Positions 21,935 through 31,512 are shown, counted from the stretch's first letter. The stretch is DNA of 64,000 nucleotides from Cellulomonas sp. URHD0024 (GCF_000426185.1 NZ_AUEW01000001.1:248001-312000), one strand, 5' to 3'. Numbers and translations: made by a program. The notes: generated from the letters alone by a model not told the origin.

Positions 21935-22870
21935 GTGACGACCATCGAGGCCTCCCTCGAGACCTATCTGGCCCACCTCACCGTCGAGCGGGGGCTGTCG
22001 GTCAACACGCTGCTCGCCTACCGTCGGGACCTCTCCCGCTACGTCGCGTTCCTCGCGTCGCGCGGCTGCCACGACCCAGGGCTGATCCGTGAACGGGACG
22101 TCGAGGACTACCTGCTGGCCGTCCGTACGGGTTCCGACGGGCGGACGGCGTTGTCGGCGTCGTCGTCGGCCCGGTCGGTCGTGGCGGTGCGCGGGTGGCA
22201 CAAGTTCCTGCTGCTGGACGGCGTGACGGGAACCGATGCGGCGAGCGCAGTCCGCCCGCCGGCTCAGCCCAAGCGGCTTCCCAAGGCGATCTCGGTCGAC
22301 GACGTCGAGCGGCTCCTCGACGCGGCCGGGCTCGGCGACGGCCCGGTCCCGCTGCGCGACCGCGCGCTCCTCGAGCTCGTCTACGGCACGGGGGCCCGCA
22401 TCTCCGAGGCGGTCGGTCTCGACGTCGACGACGTCGATCGAACGCCGGGATACGCGTCGGTCCGGCTGTTCGGCAAGGGGCGCAAGGAGCGCGTCGTACC
22501 GGTCGGGAGCTTCGCGCTCGACGCGGTCGACGCCTATCTGGTCCGTGGGAGACCCGCACTGGCGACCGGGAGCAGGGGTGGGTCGCCGGGGTTGTTCCTC
22601 AACACGCGCGGCGCGCGGCTCAGCCGGCAGAGCGCCTGGGCGGTGCTGCGGTCCGCTGCGGAGAAGGCCGGTCTGGCGGGTGCCGAGCACGTGTCACCAC
22701 ACACGCTGCGGCACTCGTTCGCCACGCACCTGCTCGCCGGCGGCGCGGACGTCCGGGTGGTCCAGGAGCTGCTCGGGCACGCGTCGGTCACGACCACGCA
22801 GATCTACACGCTCGTGACTCCGGACACGCTGCGCGAGGTGTACGCCGCGTCCCACCCACGCGCGCGGTGA
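21935..22870 (+). CDS. xerD: Tyrosine recombinase XerD
   Basis: Site-specific recombinase (311 aa) that resolves chromosome dimers at dif with XerC. The N-terminal SAM-like domain is [20 protein letters not shown]. The catalytic residues are complete: Arg in [13 protein letters not shown], the Lys beta-hairpin in [14 protein letters not shown], HxxR in [12 protein letters not shown], His in [14 protein letters not shown], and the nucleophile Tyr in that same block. It sits directly before parA-scpAB, the usual actinobacterial context, so it is a housekeeping recombinase and not a mobile-element integrase. Confidence 0.95.
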   Translation: MTTIEASLETYLAHLTVERGLSVNTLLAYRRDLSRYVAFLASRGCHDPGLIRERDVEDYLLAVRTGSDGRTALSASSSARSVVAVRGWHKFLLLDGVTGTDAASAVRPPAQPKRLPKAISVDDVERLLDAAGLGDGPVPLRDRALLELVYGTGARISEAVGLDVDDVDRTPGYASVRLFGKGRKERVVPVGSFALDAVDAYLVRGRPALATGSRGGSPGLFLNTRGARLSRQSAWAVLRSAAEKAGLAGAEHVSPHTLRHSFATHLLAGGADVRVVQELLGHASVTTTQIYTLVTPDTLREVYAASHPRAR

Positions 22871-22921
22871 GCGTTGGCGTTCGACCGGTCTGTCGCGCGG
22901 CGTCGAGGCGGTCCGCTCCGG

Positions 22922-22927
22922 TAGGTT
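22922..22927 (+). promoter_or_regulatory. -10-like hexamer for leaderless parA
   Basis: TAGGTT lies exactly 7 nt before the GTG at 22935, and no ribosome-binding site is present. This decides the parA start in favour of 22935 over the TTG at 22926 and the ATG at 22950. Confidence 0.5.
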
Positions 22928-22934
22928 GTGCGGC

Positions 22935-23801
22935 GTGGTGAGCCAGCAGATGACCGACCCGCAGCTCGACGCCGTCGGGCGCCCGATGCCTGAGTTCCCC
23001 GACCCCACGCCGCTCGCCTCGCACGGCCCGGCCCGGGTGATCGCGCTCTGCAACCAGAAGGGTGGCGTCGGCAAGACGACGACCACGATCAACCTGGGCG
23101 CCGCGCTCGCCGAGTACGGCCGGCGCGTGCTCATCGTCGACTTCGACCCGCAGGGTGCCGCGTCCGTCGGTCTGGGGATCAGCCCGCACGAGCTGGACCG
23201 CACGGTCTACAACCTGCTCATGGAGCGCGACGCCCACATCCACTCGCTCATCCAGCACACCGCGACGCCGAACCTCGACCTGCTGCCCGCGAACATCGAC
23301 CTGTCCGCCGCCGAGGTGCAGCTCGTCGGCGAGGTCGCGCGCGAGACGGTGCTCGCCCGGGCGCTGCGTCCGATCCTGGACGACTACGACGTCGTGTTCA
23401 TCGACTGCCAGCCGTCGCTCGGCCTGCTGGCCGTGAACGCCCTGACCGCCGCGCACGGCGTGCTCATCCCGCTCGAGTGCGAGTTCTTCGCGCTCCGCGG
23501 CGTGGCGCTGCTGGTGGAGACCATCGACAAGGTCCGTGACCGGCTGAACCCCCGCCTGGAGCTCGACGGCATCCTGGCCACGATGTACGACCCCCGGACG
23601 CTCCACGCGCGGGAGGTCGTCGCCCGCGTGCACGAGGCGTTCGGTGATGCCCTTCTGCACACGGTGATCAGCCGCACGGTGAAGTTCCCCGACGCGACGG
23701 TGGCCGCCGAGCCGATCACGACGTACGCCCCGACGCACTCCGGTGCGGCGGCCTACCGGCAGCTGGCACGTGAGCTCGTCGCCCGTGGCGACGCCGCCTG
23801 A
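22935..23801 (+). CDS. ParA/Soj-like chromosome segregation ATPase
   Basis: Deviant-Walker ATPase of 288 aa. The N-terminal ATP loop CNQKGGVGKTTTTINL carries both the signature and P-loop Lys. IVDFDPQGAASVGLG and VVFIDCQPSLGLLAVNAL are Walker A' and B. It has no ParB partner here; it is the second ParA-like protein found in many actinobacteria between xerD and scpA, and may act with the SMC-ScpAB condensin. Its end overlaps scpA by 14 bp. Confidence 0.9.
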   Translation: MVSQQMTDPQLDAVGRPMPEFPDPTPLASHGPARVIALCNQKGGVGKTTTTINLGAALAEYGRRVLIVDFDPQGAASVGLGISPHELDRTVYNLLMERDAHIHSLIQHTATPNLDLLPANIDLSAAEVQLVGEVARETVLARALRPILDDYDVVFIDCQPSLGLLAVNALTAAHGVLIPLECEFFALRGVALLVETIDKVRDRLNPRLELDGILATMYDPRTLHAREVVARVHEAFGDALLHTVISRTVKFPDATVAAEPITTYAPTHSGAAAYRQLARELVARGDAA

Positions 23802-24678
23802 CGAGGCAGCGGCCCCGCTCTCCGAGTCGACCCCGGCTGCGCCTGTCGGCAGCCAGGGTTTCGAGGTTCACCTCACGAACTTCAGCGGGCCGTTCGACCT
23901 CCTGCTCGGGCTGATCGCGAAGCACAAGCTCGACATCACCGAGGTTGCGCTCGCCCAGGTGACCGACGAGTTCATCGGGTACCTGCGGGCCGCTGAGAAG
24001 GAGTGGGACCTCGGTCAGGCGAGCGAGTTCCTGGTGATCGCAGCCACGCTCCTCGACCTCAAGGCCGCCCGCCTGCTGCCCTCGGCGGACGTCGAGGACC
24101 AGGAGGACATCGAGCTGCTCGAGGCCCGCGACCTGCTCTTCGCGCGGCTGCTGCAGTACCGCGCGTACAAGCTCGTCGCCGCCGACCTGGCCGAGAGGCT
24201 CGCCACCGAGGGACGCCGGTTCCCCCGCCTCGTCACGCTCGAACCGCATCTCGCTGCGCTCCTGCCGGAGCTGATCTGGCAGATCGGCCCGCAGGAGCTT
24301 GCCGCGCTGGCGGCCAAGGCCGAGCAGCCCCGGGCCCCGGCGCCCGGTGTCGACCTCAGTCACCTGCACGCGCCGGCCGTCAGCGTGCGGGAGCAGGCGG
24401 CGGTGCTGGTGGACCGGCTGCGGCACGGCGGTGCGATGTCGTTCCGGGCGCTGACCGCCGACGCGGACGCGACGATCGTCGTCGTCGCGCGGTTCCTGGC
24501 GCTCCTGGAGCTGTTCCGTGAGGGTGCGGTCGGGTTCGACCAGGTGACGCCGCTCGGCGAGCTGACCGTGCGCTGGACGGGATCGGCCGAGGGGGACATC
24601 GAGGTGTCCGACGACTTCGACCAGCTGGACACCACCATCGAGACGGTGCCGGAGCCTGCACCCGAGGAGGATGCATGA
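23788..24678 (+). CDS. scpA: Segregation and condensation protein A
   Basis: Kleisin subunit of the SMC condensin, about 296 aa. The N-terminal SMC-neck-binding helices are clear (FEVHLTNFSGPFDLLLGLI, KHKLDITEVALAQVTDEF). The middle is acidic and low in complexity, and a C-terminal winged helix contacts the SMC head (SFRALTADADATIVVVARFLALLELFREG). The start is uncertain: GTG at 23788 or 23770, neither with a strong ribosome-binding site. It overlaps parA and scpB. Confidence 0.93.
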   Translation, partial: ATPPDEAAAPLSESTPAAPVGSQGFEVHLTNFSGPFDLLLGLIAKHKLDITEVALAQVTDEFIGYLRAAEKEWDLGQASEFLVIAATLLDLKAARLLPSADVEDQEDIELLEARDLLFARLLQYRAYKLVAADLAERLATEGRRFPRLVTLEPHLAALLPELIWQIGPQELAALAAKAEQPRAPAPGVDLSHLHAPAVSVREQAAVLVDRLRHGGAMSFRALTADADATIVVVARFLALLELFREGAVGFDQVTPLGELTVRWTGSAEGDIEVSDDFDQLDTTIETVPEPAPEEDA

Positions 24679-25331
24679 CCGACGAACCAGTGGAGGCCGT
24701 CGACGCGGTCGACGTCGACCCCGCGGCCGCGGACGAGCTCGCGTTCGACGTCGACGACCTTCCCGGCGGTGCGCTGTCGGCGCTCGAGGCCGTCCTCATG
24801 GTCGCCGACGAGCCCATCCCCGCGATCCGCCTGGCCACCGTGCTGGCGCTGCCGACGGACCGGGTCGAGGAGCTGCTGGCCACGCTCGCCGCCGAGTACC
24901 GGGGCGAGAACGGTGGCCGCCCTCGCGGTTTCGAGGTGCGGCGTGCCGGCGACGGCTGGCGGATCTACTCGGCACCCGTGTACGCCGACGTGGTCGGCCG
25001 GTTCGTGCTGGACGGCCAGACGGCCCGCCTCACCCAGGCCGCCCTCGAGACCCTCGCCGTGATCGCGTACCGGCAGCCCGTCACGCGCGGACAGGTCTCG
25101 GCGGTCCGTGGCGTGAACGTCGACGGTGTCGTGCGCACCCTCACGACCCGCGGACTGGTGGCCGAGGTGGGCACAGATCCGTCCTCCGGTGCCGTGCTGT
25201 ACGCAACCACGGGATACTTCCTGGAGCGGATGGGGCTGTCCAGCCTGGACGAGATGCCCCCGCTCGCGCCCTACCTGCCGGACATCGACGCCTTCGAGGG
25301 CGTCGACCAGGCGATCGGAGACAGCAGATGA
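24675..25331 (+). CDS. scpB: Segregation and condensation protein B
   Basis: Dimeric winged-helix partner of ScpA in SMC condensin, 218 aa. Seen are the first winged-helix domain GALSALEAVLMVADEPIP and the second with TARLTQAALETLAVIAYRQP and the GVNVDGVVRTLTTRGLV loop. ATGA overlaps with scpA upstream and rluB downstream couple translation of the set. Confidence 0.95.
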   Translation: MTDEPVEAVDAVDVDPAAADELAFDVDDLPGGALSALEAVLMVADEPIPAIRLATVLALPTDRVEELLATLAAEYRGENGGRPRGFEVRRAGDGWRIYSAPVYADVVGRFVLDGQTARLTQAALETLAVIAYRQPVTRGQVSAVRGVNVDGVVRTLTTRGLVAEVGTDPSSGAVLYATTGYFLERMGLSSLDEMPPLAPYLPDIDAFEGVDQAIGDSR

Positions 25332-26599
25332 CCCCGCAGGCACCACGCTCAGGAGGCACCGGGTCGACCGGCGGACGGTCCGGGGGCTCTGCTTCCGGCC
25401 GCAGCGGCGGGTCGAAGCCCAGCACCGGCGGCTCCCGGAGCACCGGCGGTGCGAGCAGCGGCGGCTCGCGTGGTGGCAGCTCCGGTGGGTACCGGGGTTC
25501 GGGCGGCGGCGAGGGGTACCGCGGGAGCACCGGTGGTGGTGACGGCTACCGCAGCAGCGGTGACTCCTACCGCGGTGGATCGAGCGGCGGCGGCTCGTCG
25601 CGCGGCTCCGGTGCGGGTGGAGGCGCGTCACGCGGTGCCGCCGGAACGGGTGGATCGTCGCGCGGTTCGGCGGGCACCGGCGGCTCGTCGCGCGGTTCGG
25701 CGGGCACCGGCGGCTCGTCGCGCGGCGGTGCTCCCAGCTCGTCGAGGAGTGCCGCACCGCGCGCGAAGTCCGGCTACCCGCGCAGCGCGGCGCCGACAGG
25801 TGCGAGCAGGTCGCGCACGACTGCCCGACCGCCGCGCCAGCGCGTGGCCGAAGTGACGATCGACGTCCACGACCCCGACGGCGTCCGGTTGCAGAAGGTG
25901 CTCGCCGCCGCGGGACTCGGCTCGCGCCGCGCGTGCGAGGACCTCATCGCGGCCGGCCGCGTGACGGTGGACAACAACACGGTCCGCGAGCTCGGCGTGC
26001 GCGTCGACCCGCTGACCGCGGTGATCCACGTCGACGGCCTGCGCGTGCAGCTCGACACCTCGATCGTGACGATCGCACTGAACAAGCCCAAGGGCGTCGT
26101 CTCGACGATGCACGACCCGGAGGGCCGTCCCTCCATCGGGCAGTACGTCCAGGACCGCAGCGAGCGTCTGTTCCACGTCGGCCGGCTCGACGCCGAGACC
26201 GAAGGTCTGATCCTGCTGACCAACGACGGCGAGCTGGCCAACCGGCTGGCCCACCCGGCGCACGCCGTGCCCAAGGTCTACCTGGTGCAGCTCGAAGGTC
26301 GCGTCACGAACTCGTTGGGCGGCCGACTGCTCAAGGGCATCGAGCTCGAGGACGGTCCGGCCAAGCTGGACAAGTTCCAGATCGTGCAGACGACCCCGCA
26401 GGCCAGCCTGGTCGAGGTCGAGCTGCACGAAGGCCGCAACCGCATCGTGCGGCGGATCTTCGAGGAGGCCGGGTACCCGGTCACCGGCCTGGTCCGCACG
26501 CAGATCGGCCCGATCCGCCTGGGCGACCTCAAGTCCGGGCGCACGCGTGTGCTCTCGAAGACCGAGGTGGGTTCCCTGATGGTCCGGGTGGGCATGTGA
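25328..26599 (+). CDS. rluB: Pseudouridine synthase RluB with Gly/Ser/Arg-rich N-terminus
   Basis: RsuA/RluB-family rRNA pseudouridine synthase, 423 aa. Residues 1 to about 175 are low-complexity Gly/Ser/Arg sequence with near-perfect decapeptide repeats (GGSSRGSAGT). The enzyme core follows: S4 RNA-binding domain (RLQKVLAAAGLGSRRACEDL), catalytic segment with Asp (HVGRLDAETEGLILLTNDG), and the C-terminal ELHEGRNRIVRRIFE. The tail is two to three times longer than the domain needs. It resembles RGG-type RNA-binding or disordered tails. The ATG overlaps the scpB stop and the end overlaps tyrA. Confidence 0.93.
   Translation: MTPQAPRSGGTGSTGGRSGGSASGRSGGSKPSTGGSRSTGGASSGGSRGGSSGGYRGSGGGEGYRGSTGGGDGYRSSGDSYRGGSSGGGSSRGSGAGGGASRGAAGTGGSSRGSAGTGGSSRGSAGTGGSSRGGAPSSSRSAAPRAKSGYPRSAAPTGASRSRTTARPPRQRVAEVTIDVHDPDGVRLQKVLAAAGLGSRRACEDLIAAGRVTVDNNTVRELGVRVDPLTAVIHVDGLRVQLDTSIVTIALNKPKGVVSTMHDPEGRPSIGQYVQDRSERLFHVGRLDAETEGLILLTNDGELANRLAHPAHAVPKVYLVQLEGRVTNSLGGRLLKGIELEDGPAKLDKFQIVQTTPQASLVEVELHEGRNRIVRRIFEEAGYPVTGLVRTQIGPIRLGDLKSGRTRVLSKTEVGSLMVRVGM
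25651..25725 (+). repeat. 30-bp tandem repeat inside rluB
   Basis: Two and a half in-frame copies of a 30-bp unit, 25651-25680 and 25681-25710 (differing at 3 positions) plus a half unit to 25725, encode the repeated decapeptide of the RluB tail. In-frame repeats like this can change length by slippage or recombination. Confidence 0.8.
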
Positions 26600-27705
26600 C
26601 GCTGGCGACCCGTGGGCCGGTGCGCATCGTGGGCACCGGGCTGCTCGGCGCGTCGGTCGGGCTCGCCCTGACCACGCGAGGCGTCGACGTCGTCCTGCAC
26701 GACCCGTCCCGCACGGCGCTGGCCCTCGCACGGGACGTGGGTGCGGGCCGGCCCGCGTCTGCGGGCGACCCTGCGCCGGCGATCATCGTCGTCGCGGCGC
26801 CGCCCGACGTCACCGCGGACGTCGTGCGCGCCGAGCTGGAGGCGTTCCCCGACGCGATCGTCACGGACGTGGCCAGCGTGAAGGGCTACGTGCTCGCCGA
26901 GCTGCGCGCCGCCGGGGCGGATCTCAGCCGGTACGTCGGCTCGCACCCGATGGCGGGTCGGGAGCGGTCCGGTCCGAGCGCCGCGGTCCCGGACCTGTTC
27001 CTGGGCCGACCGTGGGTGATCGCCGACTCCGGCTCGTCGCGACCCGACGCCCTGCTCGCCGTGCGCTCGCTGGCGGTGGACCTCGGCGCCGTGCCGGTCG
27101 CGATGGACGCCGACGCGCACGACGCCGCAGTCGCGGCCGTCTCGCACGTCCCCCAGGTCGCTGCGAGCCTCGTGGCCGCGCGCCTGCGCGACGCCGACGA
27201 CACGGCCCTGGGACTGGCCGGTCAGGGCCTGCGGGACGTCACGCGGCTCGCGGCGTCGGACCCGGCTCTGTGGACCTCGATCCTCGCCGCGAACGCGTCG
27301 GCGGTGCACGAGGTGCTCGTCGGTCTGCGCACCGACCTGGACGCCGTCATCGAGGCGCTCTCGCACGCAGCGAAGGCTGACGGACCCGAGACGGTCGAGC
27401 TGGGCGCGCTGGCGGCGATCGCGCACGCGATCAGCGAGGGAAACGCCGGCGTGGCGCGCATCCCCGGCAAGCACGGCGGCGCGCAGCGGATCTACGCGGT
27501 CGTGACGGTGCTGGTGCCGGACACGCCCGGCGAGCTGGCGCGACTGCTCACCGACGTGGGTGCGGCGGGGGTCAACCTCGAGGACCTGCACCTCGAGCAC
27601 GCGGCCGGGCGACCGGTCGGTATGGCGGAGATCTCGGTGCTGCCCGGCAGCGTCGAGCACCTGGAGGCGGAGCTGAGTGCCCGCGGTTGGAGACTGGTGA
27701 GTTGA
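26596..27705 (+). CDS. tyrA: Prephenate dehydrogenase with ACT domain
   Basis: Tyrosine-pathway oxidoreductase, 369 aa. The N-terminal NAD fold RIVGTGLLGASVGLALTTRG is followed by IVTDVASVKGYVLAEL and the active-site SHPMAGRERSGPSAA. Residues about 285-369 form an ACT regulatory domain (YAVVTVLVPDTPGELARLL), suggesting feedback by an aromatic amino acid. GTGA overlap with rluB. The run rluB-tyrA-cmk-plsC-der is a typical actinobacterial order. Confidence 0.93.
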   Translation: MTLATRGPVRIVGTGLLGASVGLALTTRGVDVVLHDPSRTALALARDVGAGRPASAGDPAPAIIVVAAPPDVTADVVRAELEAFPDAIVTDVASVKGYVLAELRAAGADLSRYVGSHPMAGRERSGPSAAVPDLFLGRPWVIADSGSSRPDALLAVRSLAVDLGAVPVAMDADAHDAAVAAVSHVPQVAASLVAARLRDADDTALGLAGQGLRDVTRLAASDPALWTSILAANASAVHEVLVGLRTDLDAVIEALSHAAKADGPETVELGALAAIAHAISEGNAGVARIPGKHGGAQRIYAVVTVLVPDTPGELARLLTDVGAAGVNLEDLHLEHAAGRPVGMAEISVLPGSVEHLEAELSARGWRLVS

Positions 27706-28412
27706 GCACGACCCTCGTCGTGGCGATCGACGGGCCTTCGGGCTCGGGCAAGTCGAGCGTGTCCCGGGCCGTCGCGAGCGCCCTCGAGCTGGCCTACCTG
27801 GACACCGGCGCGATGTACCGCGCGGCGACGTGGTGGTGCGTGCAGCAGGGGCTCGACCTGACCGACGCCGCAGCCGTCGCTGCCGCTGTGGACGGGTTCC
27901 CGCTGGTCATCGGTACGGACCCCGCGCACCCGAGCGTGCACGTCGGCGGTGTCGACGTGCACGAGGCGATCCGGTCGACCCAGATCACGGCGGTCGTCAG
28001 CGCGATCGCGACCAACCTGGAGGTGCGCGAGCTGCTCGGCAACCTGCAGCGGTCGCTCATCGCCGCGTCGGGGGAGTCCGACTCGTTCTCCCAGGGTCGG
28101 GGGATCGTCGCGGAGGGGCGCGACATCACCACCGTGATCGCGCCCGACGCCGACGTCCGCGTGCTGCTGACGGCGAGCGAGGCCGCACGGCTGGCGCGGC
28201 GTGCGCGTGACGTCCACGGCACCGACGACGCCGCGGCCGTGGAGGCCACCAGGGACCAGGTGCTGCGGCGTGACGCCGACGACTCGACCGTGGTCCAGTT
28301 CCACGTGGCCGCCGACGGCGTCGTGACGATCGACTCCTCGCACATGAACTTCGAGGAGACGGTGCAGGCGGTGCTGGAGGTCGTCGAGGCCGAGGTCGGT
28401 CCCCGGCCGTGA
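27702..28412 (+). CDS. cmk: Cytidylate kinase
   Basis: Phosphorylates CMP and dCMP; 236 aa. The P-loop AIDGPSGSGKSSVSRAV is at residues about 8-24, LDTGAMYRAATWW follows, and GRGIVAEGRDITTVIAPDA is the family block. The start is taken as the TTG at 27702, which overlaps the tyrA stop and has GGAG 9 nt upstream. A TTG at 27687 is the alternative. Confidence 0.94.
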   Translation: MSTTLVVAIDGPSGSGKSSVSRAVASALELAYLDTGAMYRAATWWCVQQGLDLTDAAAVAAAVDGFPLVIGTDPAHPSVHVGGVDVHEAIRSTQITAVVSAIATNLEVRELLGNLQRSLIAASGESDSFSQGRGIVAEGRDITTVIAPDADVRVLLTASEAARLARRARDVHGTDDAAAVEATRDQVLRRDADDSTVVQFHVAADGVVTIDSSHMNFEETVQAVLEVVEAEVGPRP

Positions 28413-29098
28413 GCGTCCCGTCGGTGTGGGGTCCGCGCTGGTCCCGGTGGGTCGGCCGGTTCCTGGCGCGCGTCGTCTGGAACACGCAGGTCACCGGCAG
28501 GTCGAACGTTCCTGCGACCGGACCGGTCCTGATGGCCGCCAACCACACCGGCGTCCTCGACGGACCGCTGCTGCACGGCGTCGTGCCACGGCCCTCGCAC
28601 GTGCTGGTCAAGGAGGAGATGTTCTGGGGCCCGATCGGTCTGCTGCTCCGGGCCGCGGGGCAGATCTCCGTGAACCGTGACGACGGCGGCCGGACCGCGC
28701 TGACCGCCGCGCTGGGCGTGCTCAAGCGCGGCGGGCTCGTCGGCGTCTTCCCTGAGGGCAACCGCGGCCGCGGCGACGCGACGAGCGCGCGGGCGGGGAT
28801 CGCCTGGCTCGCCCTGAACGGGCACGCGTCGGTCGTCCCGGTGGCGGTGCTGGGCACTCGGCGCACGGGGGAGTCGGTGAACAAGGTGCCGTGGCCGAGA
28901 CGTCGGCTTGCGATCGAGTTCGGCGAGCCGCTGGTGATCGAGCGCCCGCCGGGGATGTCCGGCAAGCTCGCCATCGAGCGAGCCAACGAGGCCATCCGCA
29001 TCGCCCTGGCACGGCTCGTCGACGAGGCGTCGGCACGCTCCGGCATCCCGCTGCCGACCGACGACCCCCAGCGTGAGCGCAGCAGCAAGCCCGACTGA
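28409..29098 (+). CDS. 1-acyl-sn-glycerol-3-phosphate acyltransferase-like protein
   Basis: PlsC-family acyltransferase of 229 aa, membrane-associated, probably in phospholipid synthesis. Motif I is NHTGVLD (HX4D kept) near residue 46, motif II lies around [17 protein letters not shown], and motif III is [10 protein letters not shown], with EGN in place of the common EGT. It overlaps cmk by 4 bp. It is followed by an unusual long inverted repeat and then der. Confidence 0.88.
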   Translation: MSVPSVWGPRWSRWVGRFLARVVWNTQVTGRSNVPATGPVLMAANHTGVLDGPLLHGVVPRPSHVLVKEEMFWGPIGLLLRAAGQISVNRDDGGRTALTAALGVLKRGGLVGVFPEGNRGRGDATSARAGIAWLALNGHASVVPVAVLGTRRTGESVNKVPWPRRRLAIEFGEPLVIERPPGMSGKLAIERANEAIRIALARLVDEASARSGIPLPTDDPQRERSSKPD

Positions 29099-29110
29099 TT
29101 TCCGGTTCGT

Positions 29111-29166
29111 CGAGAACAACCTGGGTCGCGCCACGTCGCCCGATCACGCCACTCAGGTTGTTCTCG
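29111..29166. repeat. Perfect 13-bp inverted repeat between plsC and der
   Basis: CGAGAACAACCTG (29111-29123) and CAGGTTGTTCTCG (29154-29166) pair perfectly around 30 nt, and three more inner pairs are possible with one G-U. The arms are AT-richer than the surroundings. It may be a terminator after plsC, an RNA structure ahead of der, or a two-site operator. Confidence 0.6.
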
Positions 29167-29210
29167 TCGCCCCCGAGCCGCCTGGGTCGTGTCGCGGTCG
29201 CAGCACCTGG

Positions 29211-29216
29211 GACAAT
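29211..29216 (+). promoter_or_regulatory. -10-like hexamer for leaderless der
   Basis: GACAAT ends 6 nt before the der ATG, with no ribosome-binding site. No -35 is obvious. It fits the leaderless pattern seen at uvrC, whiA and parA. Confidence 0.4.
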
Positions 29217-29222
29217 GGGGCC

Positions 29223-30698
29223 ATGACCGAGACTGATCCTGCCCTGGTGCTGCCCGACGAAGAGGGCGACGCCCAACGCGAGCAGGCTCTGCGCGCCGGC
29301 CTGACCGAGTACGAGCTCGAGGACGAGGACCTTGCCCTCCTGCACGCCGGCGAGGAGGGTTCCGACGAGGACGAGCGTGTCGTCGTCTACCCGGTGCTCG
29401 CCGTCGTCGGCCGCCCGAACGTCGGCAAGTCGACCCTCGTCAACCGCATCCTCGGTCGTCGCGAGGCCGTCGTCGAAGACAAGCCGGGCGTCACACGCGA
29501 CCGCGTCAGCTACCCCGCCGACTGGGCCGGCAAGCGGTTCACGCTCGTCGACACCGGCGGTTGGGAGGTCGACGTCGCCGGCATCGAGGCGCGCGTCGCC
29601 CAGCAGGCCGAGGTCGCGATCTCGCTGGCCGACGCCGTCATCTTCGTCGTCGACGCGACCGTCGGCGTGACCGAGACCGACACCCAGGTGGTCCGCCTCC
29701 TGCGCCGGTCCGGCAAGCCGGTCGTGCTCTGTGCCAACAAGGTCGACGGCCCTGCCGGTGAGGCCGACGCGGCCAACCTCTGGGCGCTCGGTCTGGGGGA
29801 GCCGTTCCCGGTCTCCGCCCTGCACGGCCGCGGCACCGGCGACCTGCTCGACGCCGCGATCGACGCGCTGCCCGAGGTCTCCGCGCACGGCACCCCGATC
29901 CCCGACGGGCCACGCCGCGTCGCGCTGATCGGTCGCCCGAACGTCGGCAAGTCGTCGCTCCTCAACAAGGTGCTCGGTTCCGAGCGCGTCGTCGTCGACG
30001 AGATCGCGGGCACCACCCGTGACCCGGTCGACGAGCTCGTCGCCCTCAAGGGCAAGCCGTGGGTCTTCGTCGACACCGCCGGGATCCGACGGCGCGTGCA
30101 CCAGACCTCCGGCGCCGACTTCTACGCCTCCCTGCGCACACAGGCCGCGATCGAGAAGGCCGAGGTCGCCGTCGTCCTGGTCGACGCCTCCGTCAAGATG
30201 ACCGAGCAGGACACCCGCGTCATCTCGCAGGTCATCGAGGCGGGCCGCGCCCTGGTCATCGCGTACAACAAGTGGGACCTCATGGACGAGGACCGTCGCC
30301 CGTTCCTCGAGCGCGAGATCGAGCAGGACCTGGTCCAGGTCGCGTGGGCACCGCGCGTCAACATCTCCGCCAAGACCGGCTGGCACACCGACCGCCTCGT
30401 GCCCGCCCTCGAGCGGTCGCTGGAGTCGTGGGACACCCGCATCTCGACCGGCCGCCTCAACGCCTTCCTGGGCGAGCTCGTCGCCGCCCACCCGCACCCG
30501 CTGCGCGGCGGCAAGCAGCCCCGCATCCTGTTCGCCACGCAGGCGTCCACGCGCCCGCCGCGGTTCGTGATCTTCGCGACGGGCTTCCTCGACCCCGGTT
30601 ACCGCCGGTACATCGAGCGCCGCCTGCGCGAGACCTTCGGCTTCGAGGGCACGCCGATCTCGATCTCCGTCCGCGTCCGGGAGAAGCGCAAGCGCTGA
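29223..30698 (+). CDS. der: Ribosome-assembly GTPase Der (EngA)
   Basis: Double-GTPase needed for 50S maturation, 491 aa. Two G domains have P-loops [14 protein letters not shown] (about residue 62) and [14 protein letters not shown] (about 236). The matching DTGGWE and DTAGIRRR G3 motifs and NKVD and NKWD G4 motifs are present. A KH-like domain ends the protein. The first 55 residues are acidic and specific to actinobacteria. The ATG at 29223 is chosen because it begins [14 protein letters not shown] and a -10-like hexamer lies 6 nt upstream. Confidence 0.97.
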   Translation: MTETDPALVLPDEEGDAQREQALRAGLTEYELEDEDLALLHAGEEGSDEDERVVVYPVLAVVGRPNVGKSTLVNRILGRREAVVEDKPGVTRDRVSYPADWAGKRFTLVDTGGWEVDVAGIEARVAQQAEVAISLADAVIFVVDATVGVTETDTQVVRLLRRSGKPVVLCANKVDGPAGEADAANLWALGLGEPFPVSALHGRGTGDLLDAAIDALPEVSAHGTPIPDGPRRVALIGRPNVGKSSLLNKVLGSERVVVDEIAGTTRDPVDELVALKGKPWVFVDTAGIRRRVHQTSGADFYASLRTQAAIEKAEVAVVLVDASVKMTEQDTRVISQVIEAGRALVIAYNKWDLMDEDRRPFLEREIEQDLVQVAWAPRVNISAKTGWHTDRLVPALERSLESWDTRISTGRLNAFLGELVAAHPHPLRGGKQPRILFATQASTRPPRFVIFATGFLDPGYRRYIERRLRETFGFEGTPISISVRVREKRKR

Positions 30699-30763
30699 CG
30701 GGTTTGCGTGCGGGAACGACCTCGACCGTGGGGTAGAGTTTCCGAGGCTCCTGCGGGGGCCGA

Positions 30764-30838
<75 letters not shown>

Positions 30839-30843
30839 AACAA

Positions 30844-30878
30844 AGCCGCAGGTCAGACGGTATGTCTGGCCTGCGGCT
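30844..30878 (+). terminator. Terminator of tRNA-Pro
   Basis: Arms AGCCGCAGGTCAGAC and GTCTGGCCTGCGGCT pair over 15 bp with one G-U around a 5-nt loop, starting 6 nt after the mature tRNA end. Confidence 0.7.
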
Positions 30879-30933
30879 TCGTCGTGTCCGGTGCTCTAGG
30901 CAGCCACGCGAACGGCTAGGCAGCCACGCTCGG

Positions 30934-31443
30934 CTACCCGGGCAGCCCGAGTTGAGCAGCGGCGGCAGCCACCGCGTCGCGCGCAGCGGATTCCGATACG
31001 TGCCCGTACAGATCGATCGTCGTCGTGATCGACTCGTGCCCGGCGACGCGGGAGACGACGGACAGCGGGACACCCGCGACCGCCATGGCGGTGAGGGCGG
31101 TGTGCCGCAGCGTGTGCAGCGATCCGGTCACCTGCGCGTCGCGCACGACGCGCTCGAACCAGTGGGACACGTTGCGCGGGTCGAGCGGCGTGCCCGCCTC
31201 GCTCGTGAACACGTGCTCTGAGCCGATCCACTACGGACCGGCGGCGAGCCGGTCGAGCCGCTGCCGCTGGCGCTGCTCGCGCAACGCTGCGGCGCTGGCG
31301 GGCGAGACAGGGATCGAGCGCCAGCCGTTGCCCGTTTTCGGCGGATGGATGACGAGCCCGTCGGCGGTCCGCACGAGCGTCCCGCGCACGCGCAGCTCGC
31401 CGCGATCCCCGTCTGCCGAGCTGGTGGCGCTGGCGCTCGAGCG
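30934..31443 (-). pseudogene. Decayed tyrosine integrase
   Basis: C-terminal catalytic part of a phage-type integrase on the minus strand, ending at 30934. Residues seen in order are GTLVRTADGLVIHPPKTGNG (catalytic Lys/beta region), VSPASAAALREQRQRQ, then an in-frame TAG at 31233-31231, and then FTSEAGTPLDPRNVSHWF, HTLRHTALTAMAVAG, VAGHESITTTIDLYGHV with HxxR, His and Tyr intact. The N-terminal core-binding domain and catalytic Arg I region are missing; similarity fades near 31443. It lies just inside the tRNA-Pro att site, as expected for the integrase of the inserted element. Confidence 0.8.
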
Positions 31444-31512
31444 TTGCTGGACGGTGCCGCGACACTGGCGCTGACGACCGCCAGCCGTCAGAGATTGGCG
31501 CTCGTGAGTCAG

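Noticed and set aside
21935..22870. XerD-like gene as integrase of a mobile element
   Set aside because: It sits in the conserved xerD-parA-scpAB context with all catalytic residues and no att repeats.
25651..25725. Possible CRISPR-like direct repeats
   Set aside because: The units are head to tail with no spacers, are in frame, and encode the Gly/Ser tail of RluB. No CRISPR array or cas gene is seen anywhere in the window.
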